From the NCBI GenBank assembly GCA_902801295.1, contig CADCHN010000004.1:54639-118638 (forward strand): a DNA stretch of 64,000 nt. Direction: 5' to 3'. The notes beneath the pieces were generated by a model. It worked only from the letters and a program-made list of their open reading frames with translations. It did not search any database and had not been told where the DNA came from. Positions 1 through 9,639 of the stretch are shown here, piece by piece. A program made the translations under genes and the position numbers. The stretch comes from Oscillospiraceae bacterium. Its GTDB lineage: Bacteria; Bacillota; Clostridia; Oscillospirales; Oscillospiraceae. Positions within the stretch are counted from its first letter, which is position 1, and each line of letters begins with the position of its first letter.

Positions 1-869
1 CAACGGATGACAGTGAAAAAATTTGTCAACTGTTTTCCCAAAAAAACGCTTGCATTAGGTATATAAAAAAAGAAAACGGCGGAGTCTCTACAGCACGAAA
101 CGAAGGACTTGATATTGCAGGGGGTGAATACGTGCTCTTCGTGGACAGCGACGATTATGTAGTTCCAAACTTTTTTGCTACACTGGATGCAGCTCGGGAG
201 AAGGAAGATGCTGATTTTCGCATGTTTTCTTGTAGCTATGATAACGGAAAAACAAAGAAAGATCGGATTCTACCCACTGTGTCATATGCGGATCGATGTT
301 CCGCCATGCCTGCAATTATCAATGCAATATGCAGAAAAACAATAAATGGGCCTGTTGCAAAGATTTATAAGCGATCAATAATTAATGAGCACCAGATACG
401 TTTCCCGGTCGGTGCCTCCGTAGCAGAAGATAGAGCCTTTAATATCTGTTATTCCATGTTTATCAATAGTTTCTCTATTTCAGAGGAAGTGCTTTATATT
501 GTCAACACAGATAATAATCAGTCCTTGTCGCGACGGAGACATGATGATCTGAGAAATCAATTTGCAATAGCAAAACGGTGTTTTGAGGATACTTTGGCCG
601 TTGCACCGATCCCTGAAAGCGAGAAAGAACAGTATCGTTGTGCGATTAATTTCGGCGATTGTCGGTATATATACCATGAAGCAAAATTACTGTTTGCTGA
701 TCAAGTCGGTTGGATTAAGCGCCAAATAATACTTGGAAAACACTGTGATGAGATCAATCATAAACAGATGAGATATCCTCATACACGATACTGCACGCTG
801 ATCACATTACCAGTGCGACTTCGATTGACTTGGGTGATCGACGCTATTGCATGGAAGTTGACTCATTGA
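1..869 (+). CDS. Family 2 glycosyltransferase, 5' end outside window
   Basis: The frame is open from the first bases of the window, so the gene begins upstream. The visible part starts inside the GT-A fold: the motifs GGVSTARNEGL and VLFVDSDDY (the DxD-type metal/nucleotide-sugar site) are typical of GT2 enzymes that add one sugar to a lipid-linked polysaccharide precursor at the inner face of the membrane. A GTG inside the DSDD strand (position 132) could be mistaken for a start but lies mid-motif. The C-terminal ~150 residues are poorly conserved, as usual for acceptor-specific regions. It is the first visible gene of a long co-directional polysaccharide operon. Donor and acceptor sugars cannot be read from sequence. 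Confidence 0.88.
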   Translation, partial: TDDSEKICQLFSQKNACIRYIKKENGGVSTARNEGLDIAGGEYVLFVDSDDYVVPNFFATLDAAREKEDADFRMFSCSYDNGKTKKDRILPTVSYADRCSAMPAIINAICRKTINGPVAKIYKRSIINEHQIRFPVGASVAEDRAFNICYSMFINSFSISEEVLYIVNTDNNQSLSRRRHDDLRNQFAIAKRCFEDTLAVAPIPESEKEQYRCAINFGDCRYIYHEAKLLFADQVGWIKRQIILGKHCDEINHKQMRYPHTRYCTLITLPVRLRLTWVIDAIAWKLTH

Positions 870-942
870 GATTGAAAGAAAGTAATTTTACATACTGTAC
901 TTTAACTAAAATGATTTGCTTTCGGTTGGGGAAAACTGAAAT

Positions 943-2043
943 ATGATTCGAATACTACAGATTACTGCCTCCCTTCGCATAGGCGGCGCTGAAAAAGTAG
1001 CCAAAGATATTGGCCTATACGGTAGAGTCACTGGCTTGTCAGTGGATTATCTTGTGTTTGGGGATGCCGTCTGTGGCTATGAGCCGGAGCTGATACAACA
1101 TGGCTGCAAAGTGATTCATTTCCCATCTCCGTCTGTTAATTATGTGCAGTATTATAAATCGCTAAAAAAACTGATTCACGATAACAACTACAGCGTTGTC
1201 CATGCTCACACCATGTTCAACGCCGGTTGGGCTATGCTGGTCGCAAGGCAGGAGGGGGTTCCGATCCGAATTGCTCATGCTCACTCGGCACTGAACGATG
1301 GACATGATTTTATGAAACAAGCCTATGAGCATGTGATGCGGCGGCTGATTCTCCGCAATGCCACGGATTTGGTCGCTTGTGGAGATACGGCGGGAATCCG
1401 ACTTTTCGGGAAAAGTGCATATGAAAAGCGTGGAAAATGTATTCTAAACGGAATTGATGTAAATCAATTTGCATACAGTCAGAAAGATAGAATAAGAATC
1501 AGAGCGAATCTTCACATTCAGGACGATTTTGTGATTGGGCATGTTGGACATTTGGCTGCTGTCAAGAATCAGGCTTTTTTGATTCGGATGATGCCGCAGA
1601 TTCTTGAGAGAAAACCCAATGCAAAGTTACTGATGCTTGGCGACGGGGAAGACCGGTCAATGCTGCAGAAGATAGTTCGTGACAGAGGCTTAACCGATCG
1701 AGTGATCATGACCGGAAATGTCAGCAACGTATCAGATTATCTCAGCGCGATGGATGTGTTTGCGTTTCCGTCGCTGTACGAGGGCATGCCGCTCTCAATC
1801 ATCGAAGTGCAAGCTAATGGTTTGCCATGTATTCTTTCGACCGGTGTGCCAAAAGATGTTTATCTGACGGATTTGATTATGCCGTTGCCTCTGGAAAGGC
1901 CGGAACAATGGGTTGAGGAAATATGTAAGGCTGATCGCCGCGAACCGGGAAAATACGCTTCGGAGATCAGGCGGCAGGGCCTTGACACAAACACGGTTAT
2001 GCGGCAATATATGGAACTCTACGAAAGAACTGAAAGATATTGA
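943..2043 (+). CDS. Family 4 glycosyltransferase (EpsF-like)
   Basis: A 366-residue GT-B enzyme. The N-terminal acceptor domain opens with the glycine-rich RIGGAEKVAKD segment. The C-terminal donor domain has LGDGEDRSML followed by the E-x7-E signature in SLYEGMPLSIIEVQANGLP, which marks retaining GT4 transferases. Overall it resembles EpsF/CapM-type exopolysaccharide glycosyltransferases. It probably adds one residue of the repeat unit on the cytoplasmic side of the membrane. The 73-bp gap before it holds no clear promoter. Its stop overlaps the TTG start of the next glycosyltransferase, indicating translational coupling. Family call is firm, sugar specificity unknown. Confidence 0.9.
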   Translation: MIRILQITASLRIGGAEKVAKDIGLYGRVTGLSVDYLVFGDAVCGYEPELIQHGCKVIHFPSPSVNYVQYYKSLKKLIHDNNYSVVHAHTMFNAGWAMLVARQEGVPIRIAHAHSALNDGHDFMKQAYEHVMRRLILRNATDLVACGDTAGIRLFGKSAYEKRGKCILNGIDVNQFAYSQKDRIRIRANLHIQDDFVIGHVGHLAAVKNQAFLIRMMPQILERKPNAKLLMLGDGEDRSMLQKIVRDRGLTDRVIMTGNVSNVSDYLSAMDVFAFPSLYEGMPLSIIEVQANGLPCILSTGVPKDVYLTDLIMPLPLERPEQWVEEICKADRREPGKYASEIRRQGLDTNTVMRQYMELYERTERY

Positions 2044-3149
2044 TTAAAATTCTTTTTTTCATTGAAACGCTGACCGGCGGTGGAGCGGAAAAGGTGCTGC
2101 GAGATCTGGTCAATCATATGAATCAGACGAAGTTTGACATCACCGTGCAAACTGTCTGGCCATGTGACGCTTCGAAATCTCTGGTACCGGGAATCCGCTA
2201 CAAATCGACCTTCAGCGCAAAGAATAGAATCAATCGGCTGAGATACCGCTTTGAAGCGGAGGCGGGGATCCTCTATCGTCTCCACATCAAAGATGATTAT
2301 GACGTTGAATGCGCCTATCTGGAGATGGGGCCGACCAAGGTTATGGCCGCGTCTACCAATAAGAAAGCAAAGAAGCTTGCCTGGGTGCACTGCGATTTGT
2401 CGAAGGCATTGAGTAATCCGGAATCCTTTGCCAAGAAAACGGCATTTTGGTATGCGAAGTATGACCAGGTCGTGTGCGTATCACAGAGTGTGAAAGAAAG
2501 GTTTGACGAGTTGTTTCATAATCGCTTTGACTCTACAGTCTTGTACAACGTGATTGACGATAGGACTATTTGGAACAAATCTCTCCTACCGTTGCCGAAT
2601 AAGGCCCAAAAAAGCAGATTCACGGTACTTTCTGTTGGCCGCTTTTCCCCTCCAAAAAACTATATGCGCCTGTTGCAGACACACAAGAGACTGCTGGACG
2701 AAGGACTGGAGCACGATCTTTGGATCCTCGGCGATGGTTCGGAACGTGAAAAGCTGGAAGCCTATGTGGCGGAAAACAAGTTAGAGAAATCCGTATGGAT
2801 GCCGGGCTTTATAGAAAACCCGTATCCGTATATACGCGAGGCAGATTTGTTGGCCTGTTCGTCGGTTTACGAGGGATACAGTACTTTTGCGACCGAGGGC
2901 GTGATCCTCGGAAAACCGATTGTGACGACGGATGTATCCGGTATGCGTGAACTGCTGGGTGATTCTGAATACGGCTTGATCGTCGACAATGATGATGAGG
3001 CATTTTATCAGGGCATGAAAAGCATGCTGATGGATCCAGCCCTGCGATTGCAATATGCCCAAAAAGCAGGGGAGCATGGGAAAACATTCTCCGCAGAAGC
3101 GTTGACCAGGAAAACGGAAGAACTGTTTGTATCGATGGCAGAACAATAA
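2040..3149 (+). CDS. Family 4 glycosyltransferase
   Basis: A 369-residue GT-B glycosyltransferase paralogous to the preceding gene. The N-terminus has TLTGGGAEKVLRDLV, and the donor domain has LGDGSEREKL and an E-x7-E signature in SVYEGYSTFATEGVILGKP. The start is TTG within an ATTGA overlap with the upstream stop, the only start that keeps the conserved N-terminal beta strand (IKILFFIETL). It is expected to act on a membrane-anchored oligosaccharide in polysaccharide assembly. It is followed by an 88-bp gap and then the polymerase gene. Confidence 0.9.
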   Translation: MIKILFFIETLTGGGAEKVLRDLVNHMNQTKFDITVQTVWPCDASKSLVPGIRYKSTFSAKNRINRLRYRFEAEAGILYRLHIKDDYDVECAYLEMGPTKVMAASTNKKAKKLAWVHCDLSKALSNPESFAKKTAFWYAKYDQVVCVSQSVKERFDELFHNRFDSTVLYNVIDDRTIWNKSLLPLPNKAQKSRFTVLSVGRFSPPKNYMRLLQTHKRLLDEGLEHDLWILGDGSEREKLEAYVAENKLEKSVWMPGFIENPYPYIREADLLACSSVYEGYSTFATEGVILGKPIVTTDVSGMRELLGDSEYGLIVDNDDEAFYQGMKSMLMDPALRLQYAQKAGEHGKTFSAEALTRKTEELFVSMAEQ

Positions 3150-3237
3150 CCTTTCCCGAGAAATGAATGTGCTTATTGCGGAAAAAGAACTGCGCTAACC
3201 CGCCAGAGTGCTACGTAGTTCTTATAAGGATGAGAGA

Positions 3238-4320
3238 ATGAATATTTACATGATCATGGCGGCATCAGTACTTCTGCTGGCGCTGCTCATGAGGGGAGAC
3301 CTTCCGAAAAACAAGCGATATATTATATGGGCCTGCCTTCTGATGTTTGCGGTTTACGGCCTAAGAGATGCGTATACTGTCGGAAATGACGTAACATCAT
3401 CATATCTTCATTTTTTTCAGAGCTTGAAGGATACGACCTGGGAGGAGTTGCGCGCCGACTCTGATTTGAATGATAACCTTGGCTGGCGTTTTCTTGCTAA
3501 GCTGGGATTTGTTATGCTGAACGGCGATTATCAACTGTTTATTATGCTTATTTCCGCCTTTGTCACATATGTGTTCGGTCGCTTTATCTACCGCTATTCT
3601 GCCAGCCCGGTACAGAGCTTCGTATACTATTGGGGGCTCTGGTTTTACACCTTTAACTTCAGCGCTTTGAAACAGAGCATTGCCATGTCGCTGATTCTGC
3701 TCGCCTTTGACGCGGTTATGGATCGAAAACTGATCCGCTTCCTGATCATCATGGCAGTGGCAACCCAGTTCCATTTTCCATCCATCGTATTCCTTCCTGC
3801 GTTCTTTCTTGTGAAACTTAATCCAAGGCGCGGATTTCTTGTGGTTATTGCCGCTGCGTTCCTTGCGGTTTATCTCTGGCGAGATCAAATCTTGGATTAT
3901 ATGCTCCAATTTTATTATGAGGGGCAGGACTTCGTTGGAGAAGACCGTTTTCTGACAGGAAAAGTAACCGTTATGCTGGCGCTGGTTCTTGTTGCCTATT
4001 TCCTCAGAATGCCGACAGCAGACAATCCTGCCTATTCGGCCAGCCTGCAATTTGTGGCAATTGCAACGGTGATCCAGCTGTTTTCAGTATATAACAATGT
4101 GTTCGAAAGACTTGCGGATTACTATTTTCAATTCTCTGTGATTTTCGTGCCGTTTATCTTCGATACCAGGGGCAATAAAAACAATTATTCCGGCCGGTTC
4201 AGGGTGGCGTCACTTGCGCCTTATGTTTTGGGCATCCTTTGCTTAATTCGGTTTAATGATATCGTTACAAGACAGTCATCCATGCTGCTGCCGTTTAAAT
4301 TTTTCTTCAATCAACCGTGA
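3238..4320 (+). CDS. EpsG/Wzy-type polysaccharide polymerase, integral membrane
   Basis: About 360 residues with roughly ten hydrophobic segments and short charged loops. It matches the EpsG family: an early YGLRDAYTVGNDV stretch followed by a DNLGWRFLAKLGF-type loop, then a long series of membrane helices. EpsG/Wzy proteins join lipid-linked repeat units into polymer at the outer face of the membrane. I chose ATG 3238, which has AAGGA eight bases upstream, over a GTG ten codons earlier that lacks a ribosome site. Its presence alongside an ABC exporter in the same operon is unusual because ABC-dependent polymers are normally made without a Wzy polymerase. Confidence is good for the membrane family, moderate for polymerase function. 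Confidence 0.75.
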   Translation: MNIYMIMAASVLLLALLMRGDLPKNKRYIIWACLLMFAVYGLRDAYTVGNDVTSSYLHFFQSLKDTTWEELRADSDLNDNLGWRFLAKLGFVMLNGDYQLFIMLISAFVTYVFGRFIYRYSASPVQSFVYYWGLWFYTFNFSALKQSIAMSLILLAFDAVMDRKLIRFLIIMAVATQFHFPSIVFLPAFFLVKLNPRRGFLVVIAAAFLAVYLWRDQILDYMLQFYYEGQDFVGEDRFLTGKVTVMLALVLVAYFLRMPTADNPAYSASLQFVAIATVIQLFSVYNNVFERLADYYFQFSVIFVPFIFDTRGNKNNYSGRFRVASLAPYVLGILCLIRFNDIVTRQSSMLLPFKFFFNQP

Positions 4321-4364
4321 GCAAACCTTGATTATCGTTTTATTTCCTGTTCTTGGAGGGAAAA

Positions 4365-5687
4365 ATGTCATTATATGATAGAATCAAATCCGGCGAAGCT
4401 GCACTCTCTCTTATCGGTCTCGGCTATGTCGGAATGCCTCTTGCGGTGGCTTTTGCTGCCAAAGGCGTCAGGGTGATCGGCTTCAACCGCAACCAGGCGC
4501 GCATCGACCTTTACAAGTCCGGCATTGATCCGACGCATGAAGTCGGCGACGAGGTGATCGCAAATACCGCTGTTGACTTCACTTCTGACGAAACGCGACT
4601 GCGTGAGGCGAGCTTTCACATAGTTGCCGTACCGACGCCGATCAATCAGGATCACACTCCCGACCTGGAGCCCGTGGAGAACGCCAGCCGCATCGTCGGC
4701 CGCAATCTTTCCAAGGGTTCTATCGTCGTATACGAATCGACTGTGTATCCCGGTGTGACGGAGGATATCTGCGTTCCCATTCTGGAGCGGGAGTCCGGCC
4801 TCAAATGCGGCCTTGACTTCAAAGTCGGCTATTCTCCCGAACGCATCAATCCGGGCGACAAGGTCCATCGTCTGGAAAACATCAAAAAAATCGTTTCCGG
4901 CATGGATGCGGAGACGCTGGAAGAGATCCGGAATATTTATAATATCGTCATTGAAGTCGGTACCTACCCGGTTTCCAACATCAAGACCGCCGAAGCGATC
5001 AAGGTCGTCGAGAACAGCCAGCGCGACATCAACATTGCGTTCATGAACGAGCTGGCGATGGTCTTTGATAAGATGGGCATTGATACCCGCGAGGTCATTG
5101 ACGGCATGAAGACCAAGTGGAACGCGCTGAACTTTTTCCCCGGTCTTGTCGGCGGACACTGCATCGGCGTGGATCCCTATTACTTTACCTACGAGGCTGA
5201 GAGGCTTGGCTATCACAGCCAGATCATAGCCGCGGGCCGCAAGGTCAATGACGGCATGGGCGCTTTCGTCGCCGATGCGACGATCAAGCAGTTGATCCTG
5301 GCGGGGAAGCGAGTTCGTGATGCCAAGGTCGTGATCCTTGGCGTTACCTTCAAAGAGAACTGCCCGGATACCCGCAACAGTAAGGTGCACGACATCAGCC
5401 GCAGACTGAATGAGTACGGCATCACCCCTGTTCTTGTCGATCCTCAGGCCGATCCGGAAGGAGCCAGAAAAGAATGCCCCACGCCGCTTGTCCCGCTGGA
5501 GAGTGTGAAAGATGCAGACTGCGTGATCCTTGCTGTGGCGCATCAGGAGTTCTGTGAGCTCTCGCTGGAGCAGTTGGACGCGCTGTTTGCCCCGATGCCG
5601 AATGAGGAAAAAATCGTGATCGACGTCAAGAGCGTACTGAATAAGGCCGCTCTGGAGACGGCCGGTTACCGTTATTGGAGACTGTAA
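4365..5687 (+). CDS. UDP-N-acetylhexosamine 6-dehydrogenase (TviB/WbpA/WecC family)
   Basis: A 440-residue NAD-dependent nucleotide-sugar dehydrogenase that oxidises C6 of a UDP-HexNAc to the uronic acid in the cytoplasm. The N-terminal Rossmann motif is GLGYVGMPLAVAFA; the catalytic cysteine lies in GGHCIGVDPYYF; and the C-terminal UDP-binding domain is complete. The variant GFNRNQARIDLYKSGIDPT resembles TviB/VipA enzymes (UDP-GalNAcA) more than UDP-glucose dehydrogenases; UDP-ManNAcA remains possible. ATG 4365 is preceded by GGAGGG and is preferred over an upstream TTG. The stop overlaps the next start as TAATG. Confidence 0.88.
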   Translation: MSLYDRIKSGEAALSLIGLGYVGMPLAVAFAAKGVRVIGFNRNQARIDLYKSGIDPTHEVGDEVIANTAVDFTSDETRLREASFHIVAVPTPINQDHTPDLEPVENASRIVGRNLSKGSIVVYESTVYPGVTEDICVPILERESGLKCGLDFKVGYSPERINPGDKVHRLENIKKIVSGMDAETLEEIRNIYNIVIEVGTYPVSNIKTAEAIKVVENSQRDINIAFMNELAMVFDKMGIDTREVIDGMKTKWNALNFFPGLVGGHCIGVDPYYFTYEAERLGYHSQIIAAGRKVNDGMGAFVADATIKQLILAGKRVRDAKVVILGVTFKENCPDTRNSKVHDISRRLNEYGITPVLVDPQADPEGARKECPTPLVPLESVKDADCVILAVAHQEFCELSLEQLDALFAPMPNEEKIVIDVKSVLNKAALETAGYRYWRL

Positions 5688-6799
5688 TGAAAGGTTATTA
5701 CCTTTTCGCGCCGGTTGAAAAGGGCAATGTCGGCCCGGATTCCGGGGTAGAACGCAAGGTACGCGCGCAATGCAAGGCTTTGAATGAGTACTTAAACTGC
5801 GAATTGGTCATTCTCCCGCCGGTTGAGTATACAGGCAGTTTGACTGAAAAGATCGTTCGCCGCCTTCCGTTTACGGCCGCCTGGCGAAAGTGGAAGTATG
5901 AGGGCGAGTTCGATGATGCGGATTTTCTGTATATCCGACAGGTCTATCATGACGCTTCTTTCGTTCGGTATCTGAGAGCTATAAGAAAACGAAACCCGCG
6001 CATTAAAGTTATATATGAGATACCTACATATCCCTACGACACAGAAACAACGATTTCAAGAGCAAATGCGGCTTTCGTTGCAAAAGAACGGCGAAATCGC
6101 GTAAAAGCCGCCCGGTTTATGGATCGGATCGTCACCTTTTATGGCCAGGATTCTATTTGGGGTGTTCCGTGTATTTCGCTGATCAATGGCTATGATTTCT
6201 CGGCGGTAGAGCTTCCAGAACGTGTAAAGACAGACACGATTCATGTGATTTCCGTTGCCCTGACTGCGTTTTGGCATGGATATGACCGCTTCCTTGCCGG
6301 CCTCGCGGCGTATTATGAAAATGGCGGCACGGAAGACATTGTCTATCACTATGTCGGCAGCGTGATGCCGGAGCATGAACAGTTTGTCCACGATCACCAT
6401 TTGGAAAACCACGTCATCTTCCATGGCAAACAGTCAGGAGAGCCTCTGAAAGCCCTTCTCAAAGAAAGCTTTCTCGGCATTGATGTGCTTGGGGGCCACC
6501 GGAAAAACTACCCCATCAGCAGTTCTTTAAAATCCAGAGAGTACTTTGCGTATGGAATGCCGCTGATCACGTCGTCTCCTGTAGATTTCTTGCCCAAGGA
6601 TTATCCGTTCCAGTTCCTTGCTCCATATGATGACAGCCCTGTTGACATGGAGAGCGTGATCCGTTTTTATCACGGAATCTATGACGGTAAAGACTGCAAT
6701 CAGGTTGCGGCGGAGATCCGAACCTATGCGGAAGCTCGCTGCGATATGAAAATCACCATGAAGCCAGTGGCGGACTGGCTGATGAACGAAACGAAATGA
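5687..6799 (+). CDS. Putative GT-B glycosyltransferase
   Basis: A 370-residue protein starting at the ATG of a TAATG overlap with the dehydrogenase. It has a SGVERKVRAQCKAL N-terminus like GT-B enzymes with a donor-to-acceptor open cleft, a mid-protein strand with FHGKQSGEPLKALL, and a C-terminal region with SSLKSREYFAYGMPLI, reminiscent of the GT4 donor-binding helix. The usual E-x7-E signature is not clear, so it is a divergent member. Neighbours on both sides are glycosyltransferases and it overlaps the next one by four bases, so a role in assembling the same repeat unit is likely. Confidence 0.7.
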   Translation: MKGYYLFAPVEKGNVGPDSGVERKVRAQCKALNEYLNCELVILPPVEYTGSLTEKIVRRLPFTAAWRKWKYEGEFDDADFLYIRQVYHDASFVRYLRAIRKRNPRIKVIYEIPTYPYDTETTISRANAAFVAKERRNRVKAARFMDRIVTFYGQDSIWGVPCISLINGYDFSAVELPERVKTDTIHVISVALTAFWHGYDRFLAGLAAYYENGGTEDIVYHYVGSVMPEHEQFVHDHHLENHVIFHGKQSGEPLKALLKESFLGIDVLGGHRKNYPISSSLKSREYFAYGMPLITSSPVDFLPKDYPFQFLAPYDDSPVDMESVIRFYHGIYDGKDCNQVAAEIRTYAEARCDMKITMKPVADWLMNETK

Positions 6800-7956
6800 A
6801 ACTTCTTTTCATGACCGGGCCTTTGTATCCCAAACCCGGCAATAATGCCAACTTGATAGGAAAACTGATCCCACACTTTCTGGCGGCCGGTCATGAAGTC
6901 TGCCTGTTTTCTGCTGCGTTCGGGGAGAACGAGAATGAGCTGCCGCTCGAATGCTTTGGTATTCCGGTACATTGGGCAACAGACCAGAAGAAAGACTGGA
7001 AGCGGAAACTGCTCTATCCTGGCATTGCCAAAGCAATTGACCCAAACGGCTTTTCGGACGCGCTGCAGGTGCAGATCCTGCAGAGAGCACTGAAAGATGT
7101 CCGCCGACGGTTTCCCTTTGATGCTGTGATCTCCACCTCAGAGCCTTATCCTATGGCGGTGACGGCCTCGCAAATCAAAGAGGGAAAAAAGGCGCTTTAT
7201 ATCATGGATCCTCCCGCAACCGTAAGCAAGGGCACAGAAACAGTTTTTCGCCGCCGGATTTTACCGTCGATGCTGGAAAACCAGACGGTGTTGATTACAA
7301 CGCCGTTTATCCGGGACGCGCTCCTTACGCATGGCTATCAGCTTCCGAGCAGGACAGAAACATTGGGCTTTCCCATGATCGGGCAAGTCCGGCCGGAGAG
7401 AAAGCGCCTAACTGAGGACAAGATCCGTCTGCTCTTCTGCGGCTGGCTCTATTCCGACATCCGTTCCCCCCGCTATTTTCTTGACATCGTCTCTCGCCTG
7501 GACGAGCGCTTTGAAGTGACCTTCATGGGGAGGGAATGCGAACTTCTGCAGGAGCGTTTTCCGATCGAAACCAAAGCCAAACTCATCACCCTGCCGCAGC
7601 AACCCTATGAGACGGCGCTGCAGGCGATGGCGGACGCCGATATCATGATCAATATCGGCAACAGCGTACCGGTGCATATGCCGTCGAAAACGCTGGAATA
7701 TATCAACACGGGCAAGCCGATGGTGAACTTCTACAAGATGGAAGACTGCCCGACCCTCTATTACACCAAACGCTATCCGCTGGCCCTGAACCTTTATGAG
7801 GGCAATGCGGATATCGATCAAGCGGCGAAGACCTTTGTTCAATTCTGCGAGGAGAACAAGGGAAAGACGGTAGATCGCGGCTACATTCTCCGCGAATATG
7901 CCGACTGCACGCCGGAATATATCGCACAGAAGATACTGGATTGCCTGGAGAACTGA
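6796..7956 (+). CDS. Putative GT-B glycosyltransferase
   Basis: A 386-residue protein whose ATG overlaps the upstream TGA (ATGA). It begins MKLLFMTGPLYPKPGNNANL, a typical GT4-like N-terminal strand and loop, and its C-terminal half contains FCGWLYSDIRSPRYFLDI and HMPSKTLEYINTGKPMVNF, where SKTLEYI-x-GKP corresponds to the donor-binding helix of glycosyltransferases. It therefore likely transfers a sugar to the growing lipid-linked glycan. One base separates it from the exporter permease gene, so export and synthesis are co-expressed. Confidence 0.75.
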   Translation: MKLLFMTGPLYPKPGNNANLIGKLIPHFLAAGHEVCLFSAAFGENENELPLECFGIPVHWATDQKKDWKRKLLYPGIAKAIDPNGFSDALQVQILQRALKDVRRRFPFDAVISTSEPYPMAVTASQIKEGKKALYIMDPPATVSKGTETVFRRRILPSMLENQTVLITTPFIRDALLTHGYQLPSRTETLGFPMIGQVRPERKRLTEDKIRLLFCGWLYSDIRSPRYFLDIVSRLDERFEVTFMGRECELLQERFPIETKAKLITLPQQPYETALQAMADADIMINIGNSVPVHMPSKTLEYINTGKPMVNFYKMEDCPTLYYTKRYPLALNLYEGNADIDQAAKTFVQFCEENKGKTVDRGYILREYADCTPEYIAQKILDCLEN

Positions 7957-7957
7957 C

Positions 7958-8818
7958 ATGGATGAAAAACGCCCGGTCACCGTCATCCGACCCAAGTCGG
8001 GATGGTTTGACCTTCCAATCAAAGAGCTGTTCCGGTACAAGGATCTGATCCTGCTGTTTGTCAAGCGCGACTTTGTCTCGCTCTATAAGCAGACGATCCT
8101 CGGCCCGGCCTGGGCAGTGATCCAGCCCTTTCTGACCACGATCGTGTTTTCGCTGGTCTTTGGCCGTATCGCAGGACTTGCGGCCGAGGGTGTGCCGACC
8201 TTTATTTTTTACCTCAGCGGCAACGTGGTCTGGCACTATTTCTCCAACTGCCTGACCCAGACCTCCAACACGTTCATTGCAAACAGCAACATCCTGGGCA
8301 AAGTCTATTTTCCCAGACTGGTCATGCCGGTTTCGACTGTCATCTCCAAGCTGATCGACTTTGCCATCCAGTTTTCATTCATGTTGATCTTTGTCGTGTA
8401 TTACTGGGCGACGAACGCGGGGGTGCACCCGAACTGGTTTGTGCTGATGACCCCGGTGCTGCTGCTGCAGCTTGCGATGCTCAGCCTCGGCTGCGGCGTG
8501 ATTATTTCTGCGGCGACGACGAAATACCGCGATCTGCGCATGCTTGTCACCTTCGGCGTGCAGCTTTGGATGTACGGCACGCCGATCGCCTACGATATGT
8601 TCTCCATGGGCGTTTTCGCACCCGGTTCCAAATACTACGGTCTGTATATGTGCAACCCCGTGACACCGATCGTCAACATCTTCCGCTACGGCTGGCTCGG
8701 CATCGGGCAGATCGACTGGTTTTACTACGGCGTCGGCTGGATGGTGACGCTGGTGATTCTCTTCCTCGGCGTGGTGCTCTTCAGCCGCGTGGAAAAGACC
8801 TTTATGGATACGGTGTGA
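7958..8818 (+). CDS. wzm: Polysaccharide ABC exporter, permease subunit (Wzm/TagG type)
   Basis: A 286-residue ABC-2 type permease with six predicted membrane helices. The N-terminus has the family motif LFVKRDFVSLYKQTILGPAWAVIQP, shown here only in part, followed by the first helix; a C-terminal block reads YGTPIAYDMFSMGV then CNPVTPIVNIFRYGWLG, both standard for O-antigen/teichoic-acid exporters. ATG 7958 starts at the conserved N-terminus; an upstream in-frame start inside the preceding gene is rejected. It should pair with the ATPase encoded at 10713. Two genes, LicD and a GT2, intervene between the two exporter subunits. Confidence 0.88.
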   Translation: MDEKRPVTVIRPKSGWFDLPIKELFRYKDLILLFVKRDFVSLYKQTILGPAWAVIQPFLTTIVFSLVFGRIAGLAAEGVPTFIFYLSGNVVWHYFSNCLTQTSNTFIANSNILGKVYFPRLVMPVSTVISKLIDFAIQFSFMLIFVVYYWATNAGVHPNWFVLMTPVLLLQLAMLSLGCGVIISAATTKYRDLRMLVTFGVQLWMYGTPIAYDMFSMGVFAPGSKYYGLYMCNPVTPIVNIFRYGWLGIGQIDWFYYGVGWMVTLVILFLGVVLFSRVEKTFMDTV

Positions 8819-8819
8819 T

Positions 8820-9634
8820 ATGGAAATGACTCGTCTTTCTCTGGAGGAACTGAAGCGCTGTCAAATTGGAATTCTTGATGCGGTGGCGTCTTTTTGCGAC
8901 AGCAATGGAATCCGTTACTATCTCTCCGGCGGAACACTGCTTGGCGCTGTCCGGCATAAAGGTTATATTCCCTGGGATGACGATATCGATATCTGCATGA
9001 TGCGCGAGGATTATGACAGATTCCTCAGAGAATTCAACCGTGCAAACGACAGATATCAAGTATGGTCCATCGAGAACAACCCGGCATTCCTGCGCGAGTA
9101 TGGAAAAGTGCTGGATACGAGTACGGTATTATATGAGCCGGATGAAAACGGGAAAAAACTCTGTGTCAACATTGACCTCTTTGTCATGGATTCGGCGCCT
9201 TCGGATGACTTGCTGGTGCAAAAACTCTATGACAGACGCGATTTTCTGCGCCGTAGAAAAATCAAAAGAGAACAGTCAAAGCAGCAAAAAGTGACGGGAC
9301 TGCACAGTTTTTTCTATTATCTTCATGGAGTGCTCAGAAGAATCATTCCCGAGCGATACTATGTGAAGCAGCTTGTCGTAAATGCCAGACGCTATGACGA
9401 TCCACAATCTGAATCTGTCGGCGATTTTTCGGCTACTACTATGGACAACCCAGAGTGAAAGTGAAACGTGCCTTGTTTTCCGAAACGGTTCTGCTTGAAT
9501 TCGAGGGAAAACAGTATAAGGCTCCCGCCGGTTATGACGCATGGCTCACGGCCCTGTACGGAGATTATATGACGCTTCCGCCGGAGGAGAAAAGAGTTTC
9601 TCATCACTCATTCGTCGCATATAAGATTGGATAA
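8820..9634 (+). pseudogene. LicD-family phosphotransferase, frameshifted at a T-run
   Basis: The first frame gives a clear LicD domain: YLSGGTLLGAVRHKGYIPWDDDIDI with the metal-binding DDDID motif, and FVMDSAP later. LicD proteins transfer phosphocholine or similar phospho-groups to surface glycans. The frame breaks at the T5 run 9425-9429 and stops at 9458, but the missing C-terminus continues in the -1 frame to 9634: RVKVKRALFSETVLLEFEGK, then APAGYD, ALYGDYMTLPPEEKR and HHSFVAYK. Adding one T restores GDFFGYYYG across the junction. Either the gene is inactive, it switches by slipped-strand change, or the base call is wrong. The gene starts two bases after the permease stop. Confidence 0.85.
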
Positions 9635-9639
9635 CAGAT

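Noticed and set aside
4371..5543. A 390-codon minus-strand frame opposite the UDP-HexNAc dehydrogenase
   Set aside because: Shadow of a gene with full Rossmann and catalytic motifs.
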